Shown here: in pieces, positions 9,945-19,131 of the stretch | Layout of the letters: every line of letters starts with the position of its first letter | Numbering within the stretch: position 1 is the stretch's first letter | Origin: Larkinella arboricola | Lineage (GTDB): Bacteria; Bacteroidota; Bacteroidia; Cytophagales; Spirosomataceae | Reading direction: 5' to 3' | NCBI RefSeq assembly: GCF_003259745.1 | Contig: NZ_QLMC01000008.1 | Location: forward strand, 124,001 to 188,000 | Length of the DNA stretch: 64,000 nt | Program-made: the position numbers and the translations under genes | The notes under the pieces: model-generated | What the model was told of the DNA's origin: nothing | The model's input: the letters and a program-made list of their open reading frames with translations, nothing else | Database searches by the model: none

Positions 9945-10697
9945 TTTATGGCCCACCGACCGGCGCAGGTTATCGCAGATCACCGCCGTTGCGATGCCCA
10001 CGTTCAGGGACTCCGCCTGCCCGTATCTCGGAATAGTAATCCGCTGGCTAACAAACCGTTCCACTTCCGAACTAATCCCATTGGCTTCGTTCCCCATGAC
10101 GATGTAGCCCGACGCCCCGAAAGACTGGCGATGAACATCGGCACCGTCTAAAAAAGCCCCGTATACCGGCGTTTCGGGCAATTCGCTCAGATACCCCTTC
10201 AGGTCACAATAGTACCATTCTACCCGCGTGAACGATCCTTTGCTGGCCGAGATCACCTTGGGATTGTATACGTCGGCGGTTGACTGCGAGCAGATTAGCT
10301 TCCGGATTCCGTACCAGTCGGCAATGCGCAGGATGGTGCCCAGATTGCCGGGGTCACGGATGTCGTCCAGCACCAGCACAAATTCGTCGGCGTCGGCCAC
10401 TAAAAAGCGGTTTTCCTTCGTTTTAGCAACAGCCAGACAGGCATCGTTGGCAACCAGCGAACCCACCCGCCGGAGGTCGTCGGCGGTAACCATTTCAAGC
10501 CGAACCGGTTGTTTATCCAGCAGCCGGGCGTTTTCTTTGTAAAATGACTCCGTTGCCAGTAACAATTCGATGGAATAATCCGACGCGCAAAGCTCCAGCA
10601 CATTGATCGCTCCTTCCACCAAAAAGGCCGCATGTTCCTGTCGGTATTTTTTCTGGTGCAGCGACTGAATATATTTGCTAAGTGATTTTGAAAGCAT
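9942..10697 (-). CDS. SpoU/TrmH-family RNA 2'-O-methyltransferase
   Basis: This 251-residue SPOUT enzyme transfers a methyl group from S-adenosylmethionine to a ribose 2'-OH of tRNA or rRNA. An amino-terminal substrate-binding domain (about 1-95, HAAFLVEGAINVLELC) is followed by the trefoil-knot catalytic domain. That domain carries motif 1 (DDIRDPGNLGTILRIADW, containing the catalytic Asn-x4-Arg), motif 2 (YIVMGNEANGIS) and motif 3 (IPRYGQAESLNVGIATAV). The domain plan fits the RlmB/TsnR-like group; the modified nucleotide cannot be told from sequence. Its ATG and a possible start of the divergent TamL gene share the bases CATG at 10695-10698, so its promoter must lie inside that gene or the TamL start is further in. 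Confidence 0.9.
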   Translation of the reverse strand: MLSKSLSKYIQSLHQKKYRQEHAAFLVEGAINVLELCASDYSIELLLATESFYKENARLLDKQPVRLEMVTADDLRRVGSLVANDACLAVAKTKENRFLVADADEFVLVLDDIRDPGNLGTILRIADWYGIRKLICSQSTADVYNPKVISASKGSFTRVEWYYCDLKGYLSELPETPVYGAFLDGADVHRQSFGASGYIVMGNEANGISSEVERFVSQRITIPRYGQAESLNVGIATAVICDNLRRSVGHK

Positions 10698-10737
10698 GAA
10701 TAAAAAAATGAGTTACAGCCGGGTTGCCGGTCAGCGT

Positions 10738-13422
10738 ATGAATTGCGAATTACGGAGAATCAGCCGTAATCTGACATTCGTAGCGCGTAATTCATCCACG
10801 GTATTCCTTTTTGCCGGTATACTAGTCTGGCTATCAGGCTGCGTTAGTTCGGAAAAGTTACAAAAAAATCAGTATCTGCTCTATAGCCAGACGGTTCGCG
10901 GCAATCGAGCCATTCCGAGCGCCGACCTCGAAGCGCTGATTCCGCAGCGGCCCAACCGCCGGATTCTTCGTTTGCCGCTCACCCCTTCACTCTGGGTTTA
11001 CCAACTGGGTTCCCGCACCTACGATAAGGCAGCCGCCCAACGCGCGCTGGATGCCAAGCGGAAAGAATACGATCAGTTCGTTGCCCAGCCCGACTCCACC
11101 CAATCGCACCGCAAGCAGCTAAAACGGTATAATCGCCAGCTTGGGCGGCTGAACCGGCGGGTGGAAGAAGGCAACTGGGTGATGCGCTCCCTCGGCGAAC
11201 CGCCCGCTTATTACTACGAAACCGATGCCAAAGCCAATGCGCAGAAAATGCAGCGGTTTCTGTACAACAAAGGCTTTTTACGGGGCAAGGTTTCCTATAC
11301 CGCTGACAGCACTACGGCACTGGGACGGCGGGTTCGGGTGACGTATTCGATTACCGAAAATACACCCTTTTATCTTAACCAGATTACCTATCAGATTGCC
11401 GACCCCCGGGTTGACTCCATCGTCCGGGCCACCCTCAGTCGGTCTTCTCTGCTCAAAAAGGGCGATCGTTACGACGCCGATAAAGTGGAAGCCGAGCGCA
11501 TCCGGATTGAGGAACTGTTGCGAAATAACGGTTATTACAGCTTCACCCGGCAGTACATTCCGCTTCCGCTGGATGTACTCGATCCGGATACCGCCCGGAC
11601 CGACAGCACCGATCTCACCCCTCGCAGGCTCAATATGTGGGTTAAGATTGTCAACCCGCCCGGCCAATCCAGCCACCCGGTTTACAAAATTGGCGAGGTG
11701 GAGGTCCGGGTGCTCCGTGCCGAAGACCGTGCTTCGGCGGATACGGTTTCGCACAACGGCCTGCGGTTTTATTTGGGTCGTCAGCAATATTCCATGCGTC
11801 TGCTCGACAGCCGGATTTTCCTGCGGCCTGATAGCCTGTACCGGCTTAAAAATTACCAGGATACCCAGCGGCAGTTATTTCTGCTGAATCAGTTCAGTTT
11901 TGCCAACATCAGTTTTCTGGATACCACCGCCCGCCGGTTGCGAACCCGCATCAGTCTGATTCCCATTGACAAATACGAAATAACCACCGAGGGCGGTATT
12001 TTCGTATTGTACCAGGGGCAGGGGTATCCGGGGCCTTTTGGCAATCTGTCGTTCCGGATTCACAACATTTTCGGCGGTCTGGGCACGTTTGAAACATCCG
12101 TCCGGTACGGTATTGAAGCCACAACGGGGTTTATTCCGAACAGTTCAATCGGAATTTCACAGGAGTTTGGACTCAACACATCCGTGATTTTTCCTCACAT
12201 TTTATTTCCCGGCAAGGTTCGTTTTAAATTCAACCGGCTTAGCCCCCGTACCCAAATAAGCTTAGGCTATAACTATACCAAACGCCCGGAGTACGGGCGC
12301 CAGCTTTTAAGAGCCGCTATATCATACAACTGGTTAAAAAACACGAATCATCAGTACAACTTTTTTATAGCTGACGTTAACTACTTAAATGCCACTATTT
12401 ATAAAGACGCTAATGGAGAATCCGTTTTCCTGGATTACCTCAACAGGCAAGCCGCAGCAGGGAGTACGATAAAGAACAGCTTTTTAAATTCCTTTGCCTC
12501 CAACATCGGTTTTGTTTATACGTATAATACGAACGTACTGGGCCAAAATCGACGCGCCAATTTCCTGCGCCTTTCTCTGGAATCAGGCGGGACAACACTA
12601 AACTTCTTTAGTCCACAGCAGCTTCAGAGCATTTTTAAAACAACTGATACAAGCGGTCTCCAATATTATAAATACCTGCGGGGGAATATTGACTACCGAC
12701 ATTATATTCCATTACGTTCCAAAACCTCCCTGGCTTTTCGCTTTAATACCGGACTTGTTTATGGTTACGGTCGCAATAAAACGGCTCCCTACGAAAAGCT
12801 GTTTTTTGCCGGTGGTAGCAGTAGCGTTCGCGCCTGGCTTCCCCGGCGGCTTGGGGCCGGTTCGGCAATACCCTATACCGTCCCAGATAGTGACGGACTA
12901 ATTCCAGAGTTTAAAAGAGATCGGAGAAACCCCGAACAGTCAACCGGTCAATTCCGGTACGATTTTGAACAGCCCGGCGATATTTTGCTCGAAGCATCGG
13001 CCGAGTTGCGGACGCATTTATTCCGTTTGGGTGGCGACATCAACGGCGCTTTTTTTGTTGATGCCGGTAATGTGTGGACCTTACGCGATAATGAAAACCG
13101 GGTAGGTGAGAACTTTCTCTTCCGCAAATCGAGTACCGATTATCCTTCCCGCAATTTTGTGCAGCAGATTGCCGTGGGCACCGGGATTGGCCTGCGCATC
13201 GACTTTTCATTTTTCATCATCCGGTTCGACGGCGCCATTAAAGTCTATGATCCGGCCCGCTATTTCATCTATGCCCCTGATCGAAACGGCTATATCGTAG
13301 AAGGGAAACAGCCCGGCGATGTCGTTGACGAACGGTATATCCTGCCCAAATTCCGGTTTGATAAGATGTTTCGCGGCCCCAACCCGCTCGTTATCAATTT
13401 CGGAATTGGCTATCCGTTCTGA
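10738..13422 (+). CDS. TamL-like Omp85 outer-membrane lipoprotein
   Basis: This is a BamA/TamA-superfamily assembly factor of the Bacteroidota TamL type: an outer-membrane beta-barrel protein that also carries a lipid anchor. From the ATG at 10738 the signal reaches a lipobox at residue 35 (GILVWLSGC). Earlier in-frame ATGs at 10675, 10696 and 10708 give over-long signals. POTRA-like segments occupy about 40-400 (GFLRGKVSYTADSTT, YQIADPRVDSIVRATL), with a basic insert rich in Lys/Arg near residues 100-150. The carboxy-terminal barrel carries the Omp85 lid-loop-like FFAGGSSSVRAW and ends in GIGYPF, with the terminal aromatic usual for barrel insertion. A tamB gene is not in the window. The central barrel coding region is noticeably more AT-rich than its ends. 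Confidence 0.88.
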   Translation: MNCELRRISRNLTFVARNSSTVFLFAGILVWLSGCVSSEKLQKNQYLLYSQTVRGNRAIPSADLEALIPQRPNRRILRLPLTPSLWVYQLGSRTYDKAAAQRALDAKRKEYDQFVAQPDSTQSHRKQLKRYNRQLGRLNRRVEEGNWVMRSLGEPPAYYYETDAKANAQKMQRFLYNKGFLRGKVSYTADSTTALGRRVRVTYSITENTPFYLNQITYQIADPRVDSIVRATLSRSSLLKKGDRYDADKVEAERIRIEELLRNNGYYSFTRQYIPLPLDVLDPDTARTDSTDLTPRRLNMWVKIVNPPGQSSHPVYKIGEVEVRVLRAEDRASADTVSHNGLRFYLGRQQYSMRLLDSRIFLRPDSLYRLKNYQDTQRQLFLLNQFSFANISFLDTTARRLRTRISLIPIDKYEITTEGGIFVLYQGQGYPGPFGNLSFRIHNIFGGLGTFETSVRYGIEATTGFIPNSSIGISQEFGLNTSVIFPHILFPGKVRFKFNRLSPRTQISLGYNYTKRPEYGRQLLRAAISYNWLKNTNHQYNFFIADVNYLNATIYKDANGESVFLDYLNRQAAAGSTIKNSFLNSFASNIGFVYTYNTNVLGQNRRANFLRLSLESGGTTLNFFSPQQLQSIFKTTDTSGLQYYKYLRGNIDYRHYIPLRSKTSLAFRFNTGLVYGYGRNKTAPYEKLFFAGGSSSVRAWLPRRLGAGSAIPYTVPDSDGLIPEFKRDRRNPEQSTGQFRYDFEQPGDILLEASAELRTHLFRLGGDINGAFFVDAGNVWTLRDNENRVGENFLFRKSSTDYPSRNFVQQIAVGTGIGLRIDFSFFIIRFDGAIKVYDPARYFIYAPDRNGYIVEGKQPGDVVDERYILPKFRFDKMFRGPNPLVINFGIGYPF

Positions 13423-13482
13423 CGAAACTTAGCGTATCTACTTTCCTACCTGACAAACTGTCACAGTTCCCCAAAATCTTCG

Positions 13483-13490
13483 TACCTTTG
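13483..13490 (+). promoter_or_regulatory. Candidate -7 box upstream of miaB
   Basis: TACCTTTG matches the Bacteroidota -7 consensus TAnnTTTG. The start of transcription would fall near 13497, almost directly before the ATG of the 48-codon frame at 13503. Confidence 0.55.
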
Positions 13491-13502
13491 CAACTTAATT
13501 TT

Positions 13503-13649
13503 ATGAGTCAACGGTTTATCCTTTCGGGCCTGAAAACCGGTTCTCTATTTACGGTTTATTGGGCGAACAAAGTCGCTCTCTCACCGGCAAACGACGGACC
13601 TGCCCCCATCCGACTGGTAACTGACAAGATTATTCTATGGAACGCATAA
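13503..13649 (+). CDS. Possible 48-codon leader frame overlapping miaB
   Basis: This open frame of 48 codons starts about six bases after the predicted transcription start and ends TAA at 13647-13649, overlapping the miaB start (13637) by 13 bases in another frame. The product starts [13 protein letters not shown] and ends KIILWNA; it has no signal peptide or recognisable domain. Position directly behind a good -7 box and the overlap with the next start suggest translational coupling, but a chance frame is possible. No homolog is known to me. Confidence 0.35.
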   Translation: MSQRFILSGLKTGSLFTVYWANKVALSPANDGPAPIRLVTDKIILWNA

Positions 13650-15061
13650 CGGAGACCTTATCCATACTGACCGAAGCCGACAAAGTGAGCGCGGACGAAC
13701 CCCGCGTGTTGGAAGAAGAACTGGCCGTGGGCAAAAAACGGCTTTACATTGAGAGCTACGGTTGCCAGATGAATTTTTCAGACAGCGAAATCGTCGCATC
13801 GGTCATGCGGAATGCCGGGTTTGCCACCACCGCCACCGCCGACGATGCCGACGTTATTTTTCTGAATACCTGCGCCATCCGCGACAATGCCGAGCAGAAA
13901 GTACGCAACCGGCTGAAGCAACTCAACGTCCTCAAGAAACGTAAACCTGAACTGCTGGTCGGGATGCTGGGCTGCATGGCCGAACGCCTGAAAGCCAAGC
14001 TGCTGGAAGAAGAAAAAATGGTGGACATTGTGGCCGGGCCCGATGCCTACCGCGATATTCCGAAGCTGGTGGAAGAAGCCGAAACGGGTCAGAAAGCCGT
14101 TAACGTCTTTTTGTCGCGCGAGGAAACCTACGCCGACATCTCCCCTATCCGCCTGAATTCCAACGGCGTGACGGCTTTTATTTCCATCATGCGGGGTTGC
14201 GACAATATGTGCAGTTTCTGCGTGGTGCCCTACACCCGGGGCCGCGAACGCAGCCGTGATGCCCATTCCATCGTGCGTGAAGCGCAGGAGCTTTCGGCGG
14301 CTGGCTACAAAGAAGTTACGCTGCTGGGCCAGAACGTTGATAGCTACAAATGGGCTTCGGAAGACGGCACCGAGAATGTCAATTTCGCCCAGTTGCTCGA
14401 ACGGGTGGCCCTGGTTGATCCGGACCTGCGCGTGCGGTTTTCGACGTCACACCCGAAGGACATCACCGACGAGGTGCTGTACACGATGGCGAAATACGAT
14501 AACATCTGCAAATACATTCACCTGCCCGCCCAAAGCGGTAACGACCGGATTCTGAAACTGATGAACCGGACCTACGACCGGGCCTGGTACATCCAGAAAA
14601 TTGATCGCATCCGGGCCATCCTGGGCGAAGACTGCGGTATTTCGCACGACATGATTTCGGGTTTCTGCTCCGAAACGGAAGAAGAACACCAGGACACCCT
14701 GTCGCTGATGGAATACGCCCGGTACGATTACGGTTATATGTTTGCTTACTCCGAACGCCCCGGTACACCAGCGGCCCGGAAATACGCCGATGACGTGCCG
14801 AACGACGTTAAAATCCGGCGGCTGAACGAAATCATCGCCCTGCAACGCAATATGTCGCTCGAACGCAACCAGCGGCACATCGGCAAGATTCAGCGCGTGT
14901 TGATCGAAGGCCCCTCGAAACGTTCGGACGAGTTTTTATCGGGCCGCAACGACCAGAACAAAATGGTGGTTTTCCCGAAGGGCAATTACCAGAAAGGCCA
15001 ATACGTCAACGTCCTGGTGACGGATTGCACGGCGGCTACGCTGCTGGGCACCACGGTGTAA
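13637..15061 (+). CDS. miaB: tRNA-2-methylthio-N6-dimethylallyladenosine synthase MiaB
   Basis: This radical SAM methylthiotransferase adds the 2-methylthio group to i6A37 of tRNAs reading UNN codons. The product has 474 residues. The UPF0004 domain holds the three Cys that bind the auxiliary 4Fe-4S cluster (Cys43 in [10 protein letters not shown], Cys79 in [10 protein letters not shown], Cys113 in LGCMAERLK). The radical SAM motif CxxxCxxC is Cys188, Cys192 and Cys195 ([19 protein letters not shown]). A TRAM domain follows at about 405-470. The first about 30 residues precede the conserved core and are a little longer than usual. The gene is followed 22 bases later by the sigma-54-type activator. 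Confidence 0.96.
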   Translation: MERITETLSILTEADKVSADEPRVLEEELAVGKKRLYIESYGCQMNFSDSEIVASVMRNAGFATTATADDADVIFLNTCAIRDNAEQKVRNRLKQLNVLKKRKPELLVGMLGCMAERLKAKLLEEEKMVDIVAGPDAYRDIPKLVEEAETGQKAVNVFLSREETYADISPIRLNSNGVTAFISIMRGCDNMCSFCVVPYTRGRERSRDAHSIVREAQELSAAGYKEVTLLGQNVDSYKWASEDGTENVNFAQLLERVALVDPDLRVRFSTSHPKDITDEVLYTMAKYDNICKYIHLPAQSGNDRILKLMNRTYDRAWYIQKIDRIRAILGEDCGISHDMISGFCSETEEEHQDTLSLMEYARYDYGYMFAYSERPGTPAARKYADDVPNDVKIRRLNEIIALQRNMSLERNQRHIGKIQRVLIEGPSKRSDEFLSGRNDQNKMVVFPKGNYQKGQYVNVLVTDCTAATLLGTTV

Positions 15062-15083
15062 GTGTTTCCCATTTCCATACCTC

Positions 15084-16391
15084 ATGAATTTAAAAGAAGT
15101 CCAGTCGGTTAAGCAGCGGTTCGGCATTATCGGTAACGCGCCGGGCCTGAATTACGCCATCAATGTGGCCATTCAGGTAGCGGCTACTGACTTAACGGTA
15201 TTAATAACCGGCGAAAGCGGAAGCGGGAAAGAGTCATTTTCGAAAATCATTCACAGCCTGAGCAGTCGCAAGCACGGCCAGTTTATTGCCATCAACTGCG
15301 GAGCCATTCCGGAGGGAACGATTGATTCAGAGCTATTTGGGCACGAAAAAGGGTCGTTTACGGGGGCTGTCGATCAGCGGAAAGGGTATTTTGAAACCAC
15401 CAACGGCGGCACCATTTTTCTGGACGAAATCGGCGAAATGCCGATGGGTACCCAGGCCCGGCTGCTGCGGGTACTCGAAAACGGCGAGTTTATCCGTGTG
15501 GGCTCGTCCAAAGTGCAGAAAACCGATGTTCGGGTGGTGGCGGCCACAAACGTCAATCTGCTAGCGGCTGTTGAGCAGGGCAAGTTTCGGGAAGATTTGT
15601 ATTACCGGCTCAATACCGTACCGATTTTTGTGCCGCCCCTGCGCGACCGGGGCGAGGACATTGAACTGCTCTTCCGGAAGTTTACAACCGACTTTGCTGA
15701 ACGCTACCGGATCAATCCCATCCAGCTATCGGAAGCCGCCAAACTGATGCTCTTACGGTATCCGTTTCCGGGTAACATTCGCCAGTTAAAAAATATCGCC
15801 GAGCAGATTTCCATTCTCGAATCGGAGAGCAATAAAGTCATTGAGGCCGAGACGCTCACCAAATACCTCCCGGCCGTTTCGTCGCAGACTCCACAGGCCC
15901 CGATGGTGCTGCCGGGAGCTTACAGCGACAACAATTCATTCTCCGAGCGCGAACTGCTCTACAAAGTACTGTTCGACATGCGCCGGGATATGAATGACCT
16001 GAAACGGCTGGTGCTGGATGTGCTGAAAAACGAACAAGACGGCCACGAAATCCTGAAAAACAATAAGGAATTGTTTGAAACGTTGCAATCAGGCGACCTC
16101 ATTCCGGCCGATCCCGAAAAGGCCGTGGCGCGTCTGCTGCCCGCCAGCAACCTGATCGATGTTGATGACTACGATGCGAGCGATGCGCCCAGTGAAGTAA
16201 CCGTGGAGGACATTACGCACGAAACCGAAGAAGACGATTCGCTGTCGCTGGAGAAGAAGGAGAAAGAAATGATTGTCAAGGCGTTACGGCGCAGCAATAA
16301 CAAGCGCAAATACGCGGCTCAGGCCCTTGGCATTTCAGAGCGGACGCTGTACCGGAAGATTAAACAGTATCAAATCGATGAAGAAGACTGA
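15084..16391 (+). CDS. Sigma-54 interaction-domain (AAA+/Fis) regulator
   Basis: This 435-residue bacterial enhancer-binding-type protein lacks a receiver or other sensory domain; the AAA+ module starts almost at once. Walker A is GESGSGKESF, the sigma-54 contact loop reads GSFTGA instead of the usual GAFTGA, Walker B is GGTIFLDEIGEM, and the arginine-containing REDLYYRLN is present. After a linker of about 120 residues rich in Asp/Glu comes a Fis-type helix-turn-helix (KYAAQALGISERTLYRKIK). The same gene order next to miaB and lptE is, from memory, common in Cytophagales. It probably activates sigma-54 promoters, but the inducing signal is not apparent. Confidence 0.9.
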   Translation: MNLKEVQSVKQRFGIIGNAPGLNYAINVAIQVAATDLTVLITGESGSGKESFSKIIHSLSSRKHGQFIAINCGAIPEGTIDSELFGHEKGSFTGAVDQRKGYFETTNGGTIFLDEIGEMPMGTQARLLRVLENGEFIRVGSSKVQKTDVRVVAATNVNLLAAVEQGKFREDLYYRLNTVPIFVPPLRDRGEDIELLFRKFTTDFAERYRINPIQLSEAAKLMLLRYPFPGNIRQLKNIAEQISILESESNKVIEAETLTKYLPAVSSQTPQAPMVLPGAYSDNNSFSERELLYKVLFDMRRDMNDLKRLVLDVLKNEQDGHEILKNNKELFETLQSGDLIPADPEKAVARLLPASNLIDVDDYDASDAPSEVTVEDITHETEEDDSLSLEKKEKEMIVKALRRSNNKRKYAAQALGISERTLYRKIKQYQIDEED

Positions 16392-16434
16392 TTCAGTTGA
16401 ACGTGAAGAGTCAAGAGTGAAGCATTATTTTATA

Positions 16435-16935
16435 ATGCGTTGGAGTTTACTCTTACTTCTTAGTTTTTCACTCTTCACGCTTTCCTGCGGAAAATACTCG
16501 TTTACGGGAACGACGCTTGATCCGACGATCAAGACGGTGACGGTCAATACCTTTACGACCTCAGCGGCCGGGGGGCCGGCCAACTTAACCTTGCAGTTTA
16601 CCGAACGGCTAAAGGAGTATTATCAACGGTACACCAACCTTAAAGTAGTTCCGTCCAACGGTGATATCGTGCTGGAAGGCTCCATTACGGGGTATGATGT
16701 CTTGCCGGTGGCGGCTACGGCTTCCGACCAGGCTGCGCAGAACCGCTTGCAGGTAACGGTTCAGGTGCGGTTCTCGAATGCGAAAGACGAAACGAAGAAC
16801 TTTGATCAGCCCTTCTCTTTTTACCAGGATTTCCCGGCGAACCAGACGCTTACCCAGAACGAAACCCGGCTGCTTCCCAAGATTCAGGACCAGCTCGTAC
16901 TGGATATTTTCAACAAAACGGCCGCCGATTGGTAA
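16435..16935 (+). CDS. lptE: LptE-like LPS-assembly lipoprotein
   Basis: This is an outer-membrane lipoprotein that would plug the LptD barrel and help place lipopolysaccharide on the cell surface. The ATG at 16435 gives MRWSLLLLLSFSLFTLSC, a clean lipobox with the Cys at residue 18. A 19-codon upstream extension that begins inside the preceding gene would bury the signal. The mature protein of about 149 residues has the LptE pattern: GKYSFTGTTLDPTIKTVTV followed by a helix (LTLQFTERLKEYYQRYTNL) and a strand pair (GDIVLEGSITGYDV). It sits between the sigma-54 activator and the next gene of the same run. Confidence 0.85.
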   Translation: MRWSLLLLLSFSLFTLSCGKYSFTGTTLDPTIKTVTVNTFTTSAAGGPANLTLQFTERLKEYYQRYTNLKVVPSNGDIVLEGSITGYDVLPVAATASDQAAQNRLQVTVQVRFSNAKDETKNFDQPFSFYQDFPANQTLTQNETRLLPKIQDQLVLDIFNKTAADW

Positions 16936-17020
16936 AATAACGGTTTTTGAAACCCGGCTTGTCCCCGTTCACGCGTTGAATTTAACTCCCTGAGAAAACC
17001 AGAAACTGGTAACAATTTGT

Positions 17021-17028
17021 TAAATTTG
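17021..17028 (+). promoter_or_regulatory. Candidate -7 box upstream of the gene at 17064
   Basis: TAAATTTG fits the TAnnTTTG consensus and lies 36 bases before the ATG. It suggests an internal promoter in the miaB-secG run. Confidence 0.45.
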
Positions 17029-17063
17029 ACCAGGCGCCACCATCCTTACCGAATAGCACTCCA

Positions 17064-17936
17064 ATGAATAAATTGGATAAAGAAACTTTTTCCTTCTGGG
17101 TCACACATCCGGAGGAGTTATTACCGATTGATATACAACCGCTCCAGGAAGCGATGACGGCTTTTCCGTATTGTCAGTCGCTGTATCTGCTGGCTGCAAA
17201 AGCGACTTCGATTCATCAGAAAAGTCACGCCATTGAGTACATTCGGCAAGCGGCTGCCCATGCCCTGAGCCGTAATGCCCTGCGGAAACTGATTGAGAAC
17301 GAGTTTCAATGGTCTGAAAATCTGCTGAGCCGTCTCAACGAGCTATCGCTCAAACACGTACCCATTCCCGACGATTACAAAAAAGAAAGCTACGAGTTGT
17401 TTAAACGGAAAGCCGAACAAAACCAGAACGTTTTTTCCAATCCCATTTTTGATTTCGCCAAGTCGGTCAGCTTCGATGCGATTACCACGGACGAACAACA
17501 GGCCGAGGTGGCAGAGGCCATAAACGACGAACCGGAAAAATCCCTTCCGATTATTGATGAGGTACTTCAGGTCGAAAATGTAATCCAGACCACGCTCGAA
17601 AAGCAGGAAACGGTTGCCAAAGAAACCGAAACGGCTCCGGCTGACCCGGAGCGCAACCTCCAGTTGCAGCTCATCGACGATTTTATCAAGCGCGAACCGT
17701 CCATTCAGCGCCCGCGGATGCACTCCAGTGAACAGGCCGAACAGGAAGACCTCACGCGCCGAACGCCCCTGAATACCGGGGTTCCCGTTACCGAAGCCTT
17801 TGCTAAAATTCTGGCCAGGCAGGGAAAGCCCGACCGGGCCATTGACATTTACATGAAGCTAATGTTGAAAAATCCGGAAAAAAAGGTTTATTTTGCGGAG
17901 AAAATTGCGGCTCTGAAAGCTGCACGGGATCAGTAA
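17064..17936 (+). CDS. Conserved Cytophagales protein, TPR-like C-terminus
   Basis: The 290-residue product has no signal peptide. Residues 1-110 are helical (LPIDIQPLQEAMTAFPYCQS, AHALSRNALRKLIENE). The middle (about 120-230) is a variable acidic linker. The last 45 residues read like one tetratricopeptide unit (AFAKILARQGKPDRAIDIYM). Such proteins sit between lptE and secG in related genomes as far as I recall, but no function is known to me. A scaffolding or adaptor role is a guess. It starts behind its own candidate -7 box and is followed 57 bases later by secG. Confidence 0.75.
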   Translation: MNKLDKETFSFWVTHPEELLPIDIQPLQEAMTAFPYCQSLYLLAAKATSIHQKSHAIEYIRQAAAHALSRNALRKLIENEFQWSENLLSRLNELSLKHVPIPDDYKKESYELFKRKAEQNQNVFSNPIFDFAKSVSFDAITTDEQQAEVAEAINDEPEKSLPIIDEVLQVENVIQTTLEKQETVAKETETAPADPERNLQLQLIDDFIKREPSIQRPRMHSSEQAEQEDLTRRTPLNTGVPVTEAFAKILARQGKPDRAIDIYMKLMLKNPEKKVYFAEKIAALKAARDQ

Positions 17937-17993
17937 GTTACTTCTTTTCTATAAACAATACGCATATCAAAATAACCGCAAGGGCGAACTAAA

Positions 17994-18359
17994 ATGCTGA
18001 CGGCAATAATTGTATTAATTTGTATCTGTACGGTACTGCTGATTCTGGTGGTATTGATTCAAAATTCCAAAGGGGGCGGACTCGCCGGTGAATTTGGCGG
18101 ACTAGGTTCCAACCAGCTGATGGGTGTCAAAAAGACAACCGACCTGCTGGAACAGGTCACCTGGGGACTGGCCATTGCCATTATGGTTCTGACACTTTCT
18201 ACCTTTATTGTCGTTGATCGGAATCCGGCTGGTGCCACCATTAACAGCGCCAACGTGGATGCAGCCGCTACCAAATCTGTTCCGGGTTTACAAACGCCTG
18301 CTCAACAGCAGCCTGCGGCTCCGGCTACTGCACCCCAGAGCGGTACGGCATCGAAATAA
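17994..18359 (+). CDS. secG: Preprotein translocase subunit SecG
   Basis: This small inner-membrane partner of SecYE assists protein export. It has 121 residues and two membrane helices: about 3-22 (AIIVLICICTVLLILVVLIQ) and about 55-75 (WGLAIAIMVLTLSTFIVV). Between them is the conserved loop QNSKGGGLAGEFGGLGSNQL. The tail after residue 80 is a low-complexity Ala/Pro/Gln extension, as is usual in Bacteroidota SecG. Confidence 0.93.
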   Translation: MLTAIIVLICICTVLLILVVLIQNSKGGGLAGEFGGLGSNQLMGVKKTTDLLEQVTWGLAIAIMVLTLSTFIVVDRNPAGATINSANVDAAATKSVPGLQTPAQQQPAAPATAPQSGTASK

Positions 18360-18396
18360 CTGACGAAAAGTACCTCTTTTCAACCCATTGATTGTT

Positions 18397-18438
18397 AGAC
18401 CTGTAAGGCTTTAAAAACCGTATAGGTCTTTTTTTTAC
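18397..18438 (+). terminator. Terminator after secG
   Basis: The stem AGACCTGTA / TATAGGTCT (one G-U pair) is followed by nine T residues. It ends the miaB-to-secG run. Confidence 0.8.
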
Positions 18439-18524
18439 CATATTTCCTAGCTCAGAAAGTATAAACCGGTGGCCTGGTTACGTTCTAAAGAAAGGTTTTG
18501 CATTCTGAATCTTTACCCAGCCTG

Positions 18525-19127
18525 ATGAGAAAAAGTACCGCTGCTCCGCTAGCCGTTCTGTGTTGCCTGTTTGCCGCTTCCTGTCACCGTCCCTACGCAC
18601 GCTACCAGCCGATACCCGTTGAATCCTTCCGTTCGGCCGGAAAGCCGCAGTCTGTGGCAGCGGCCAACGACTCCGCCACTGTTCAGGCGGATGACTGGAC
18701 CCACTTACTAACGGAGCAACCGGACTCAGAGCCTCATCGGCCCGAAGCCTATGCCTCATCGGCCGTCGTTCCGCCCGTTCCAACGGTTCAGCAACGGGTT
18801 CGTCAGGCAAGCGCTTCGCTGGTCAATTCCTCCTCAACGGCTTCGTCTGAAACGAATAGCACACTGCCTCAGCAGCCCCGGCCAAAACCTAAGCCCGGTC
18901 AGAAAAAAACGCTGCGTGAAATGCTCGGGCTGAAACCCCGCAAAAAACTCAACTGGTGGCAACGGATTCCGTGGCAACTCAAGGCGTCGATTCCGGTGAT
19001 TGGCGTCGCCATCATTTTTGCGGTCCTGCACATCAGCGTCCTGGCTATTATTTTCGGTTTGCTGGGTGCCTTGCTGCTCATTCGCGGTTTAAAAAAGAGC
19101 TTCAAGGTCCGTCGGCCCTGGTTTTAA
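18525..19127 (+). CDS. Lipoprotein with C-terminal membrane hairpin, unknown function
   Basis: The start at 18525 gives a lipoprotein signal MRKSTAAPLAVLCCLFAASC. The mature part of about 180 residues has a disordered Ser/Pro/Gln-rich stretch, a basic segment (KPKPGQKKTLREMLGLKPRKK), then two closely spaced hydrophobic segments (PVIGVAIIFAVLHISVLAII and FGLLGALLLIRGL). A lipoprotein signal together with C-terminal membrane segments is common in small Bacteroidota envelope proteins of unknown role. It converges on the DUF2490 gene with only four bases between the stops. Confidence 0.7.
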   Translation: MRKSTAAPLAVLCCLFAASCHRPYARYQPIPVESFRSAGKPQSVAAANDSATVQADDWTHLLTEQPDSEPHRPEAYASSAVVPPVPTVQQRVRQASASLVNSSSTASSETNSTLPQQPRPKPKPGQKKTLREMLGLKPRKKLNWWQRIPWQLKASIPVIGVAIIFAVLHISVLAIIFGLLGALLLIRGLKKSFKVRRPWF

Positions 19128-19131
19128 GCCA

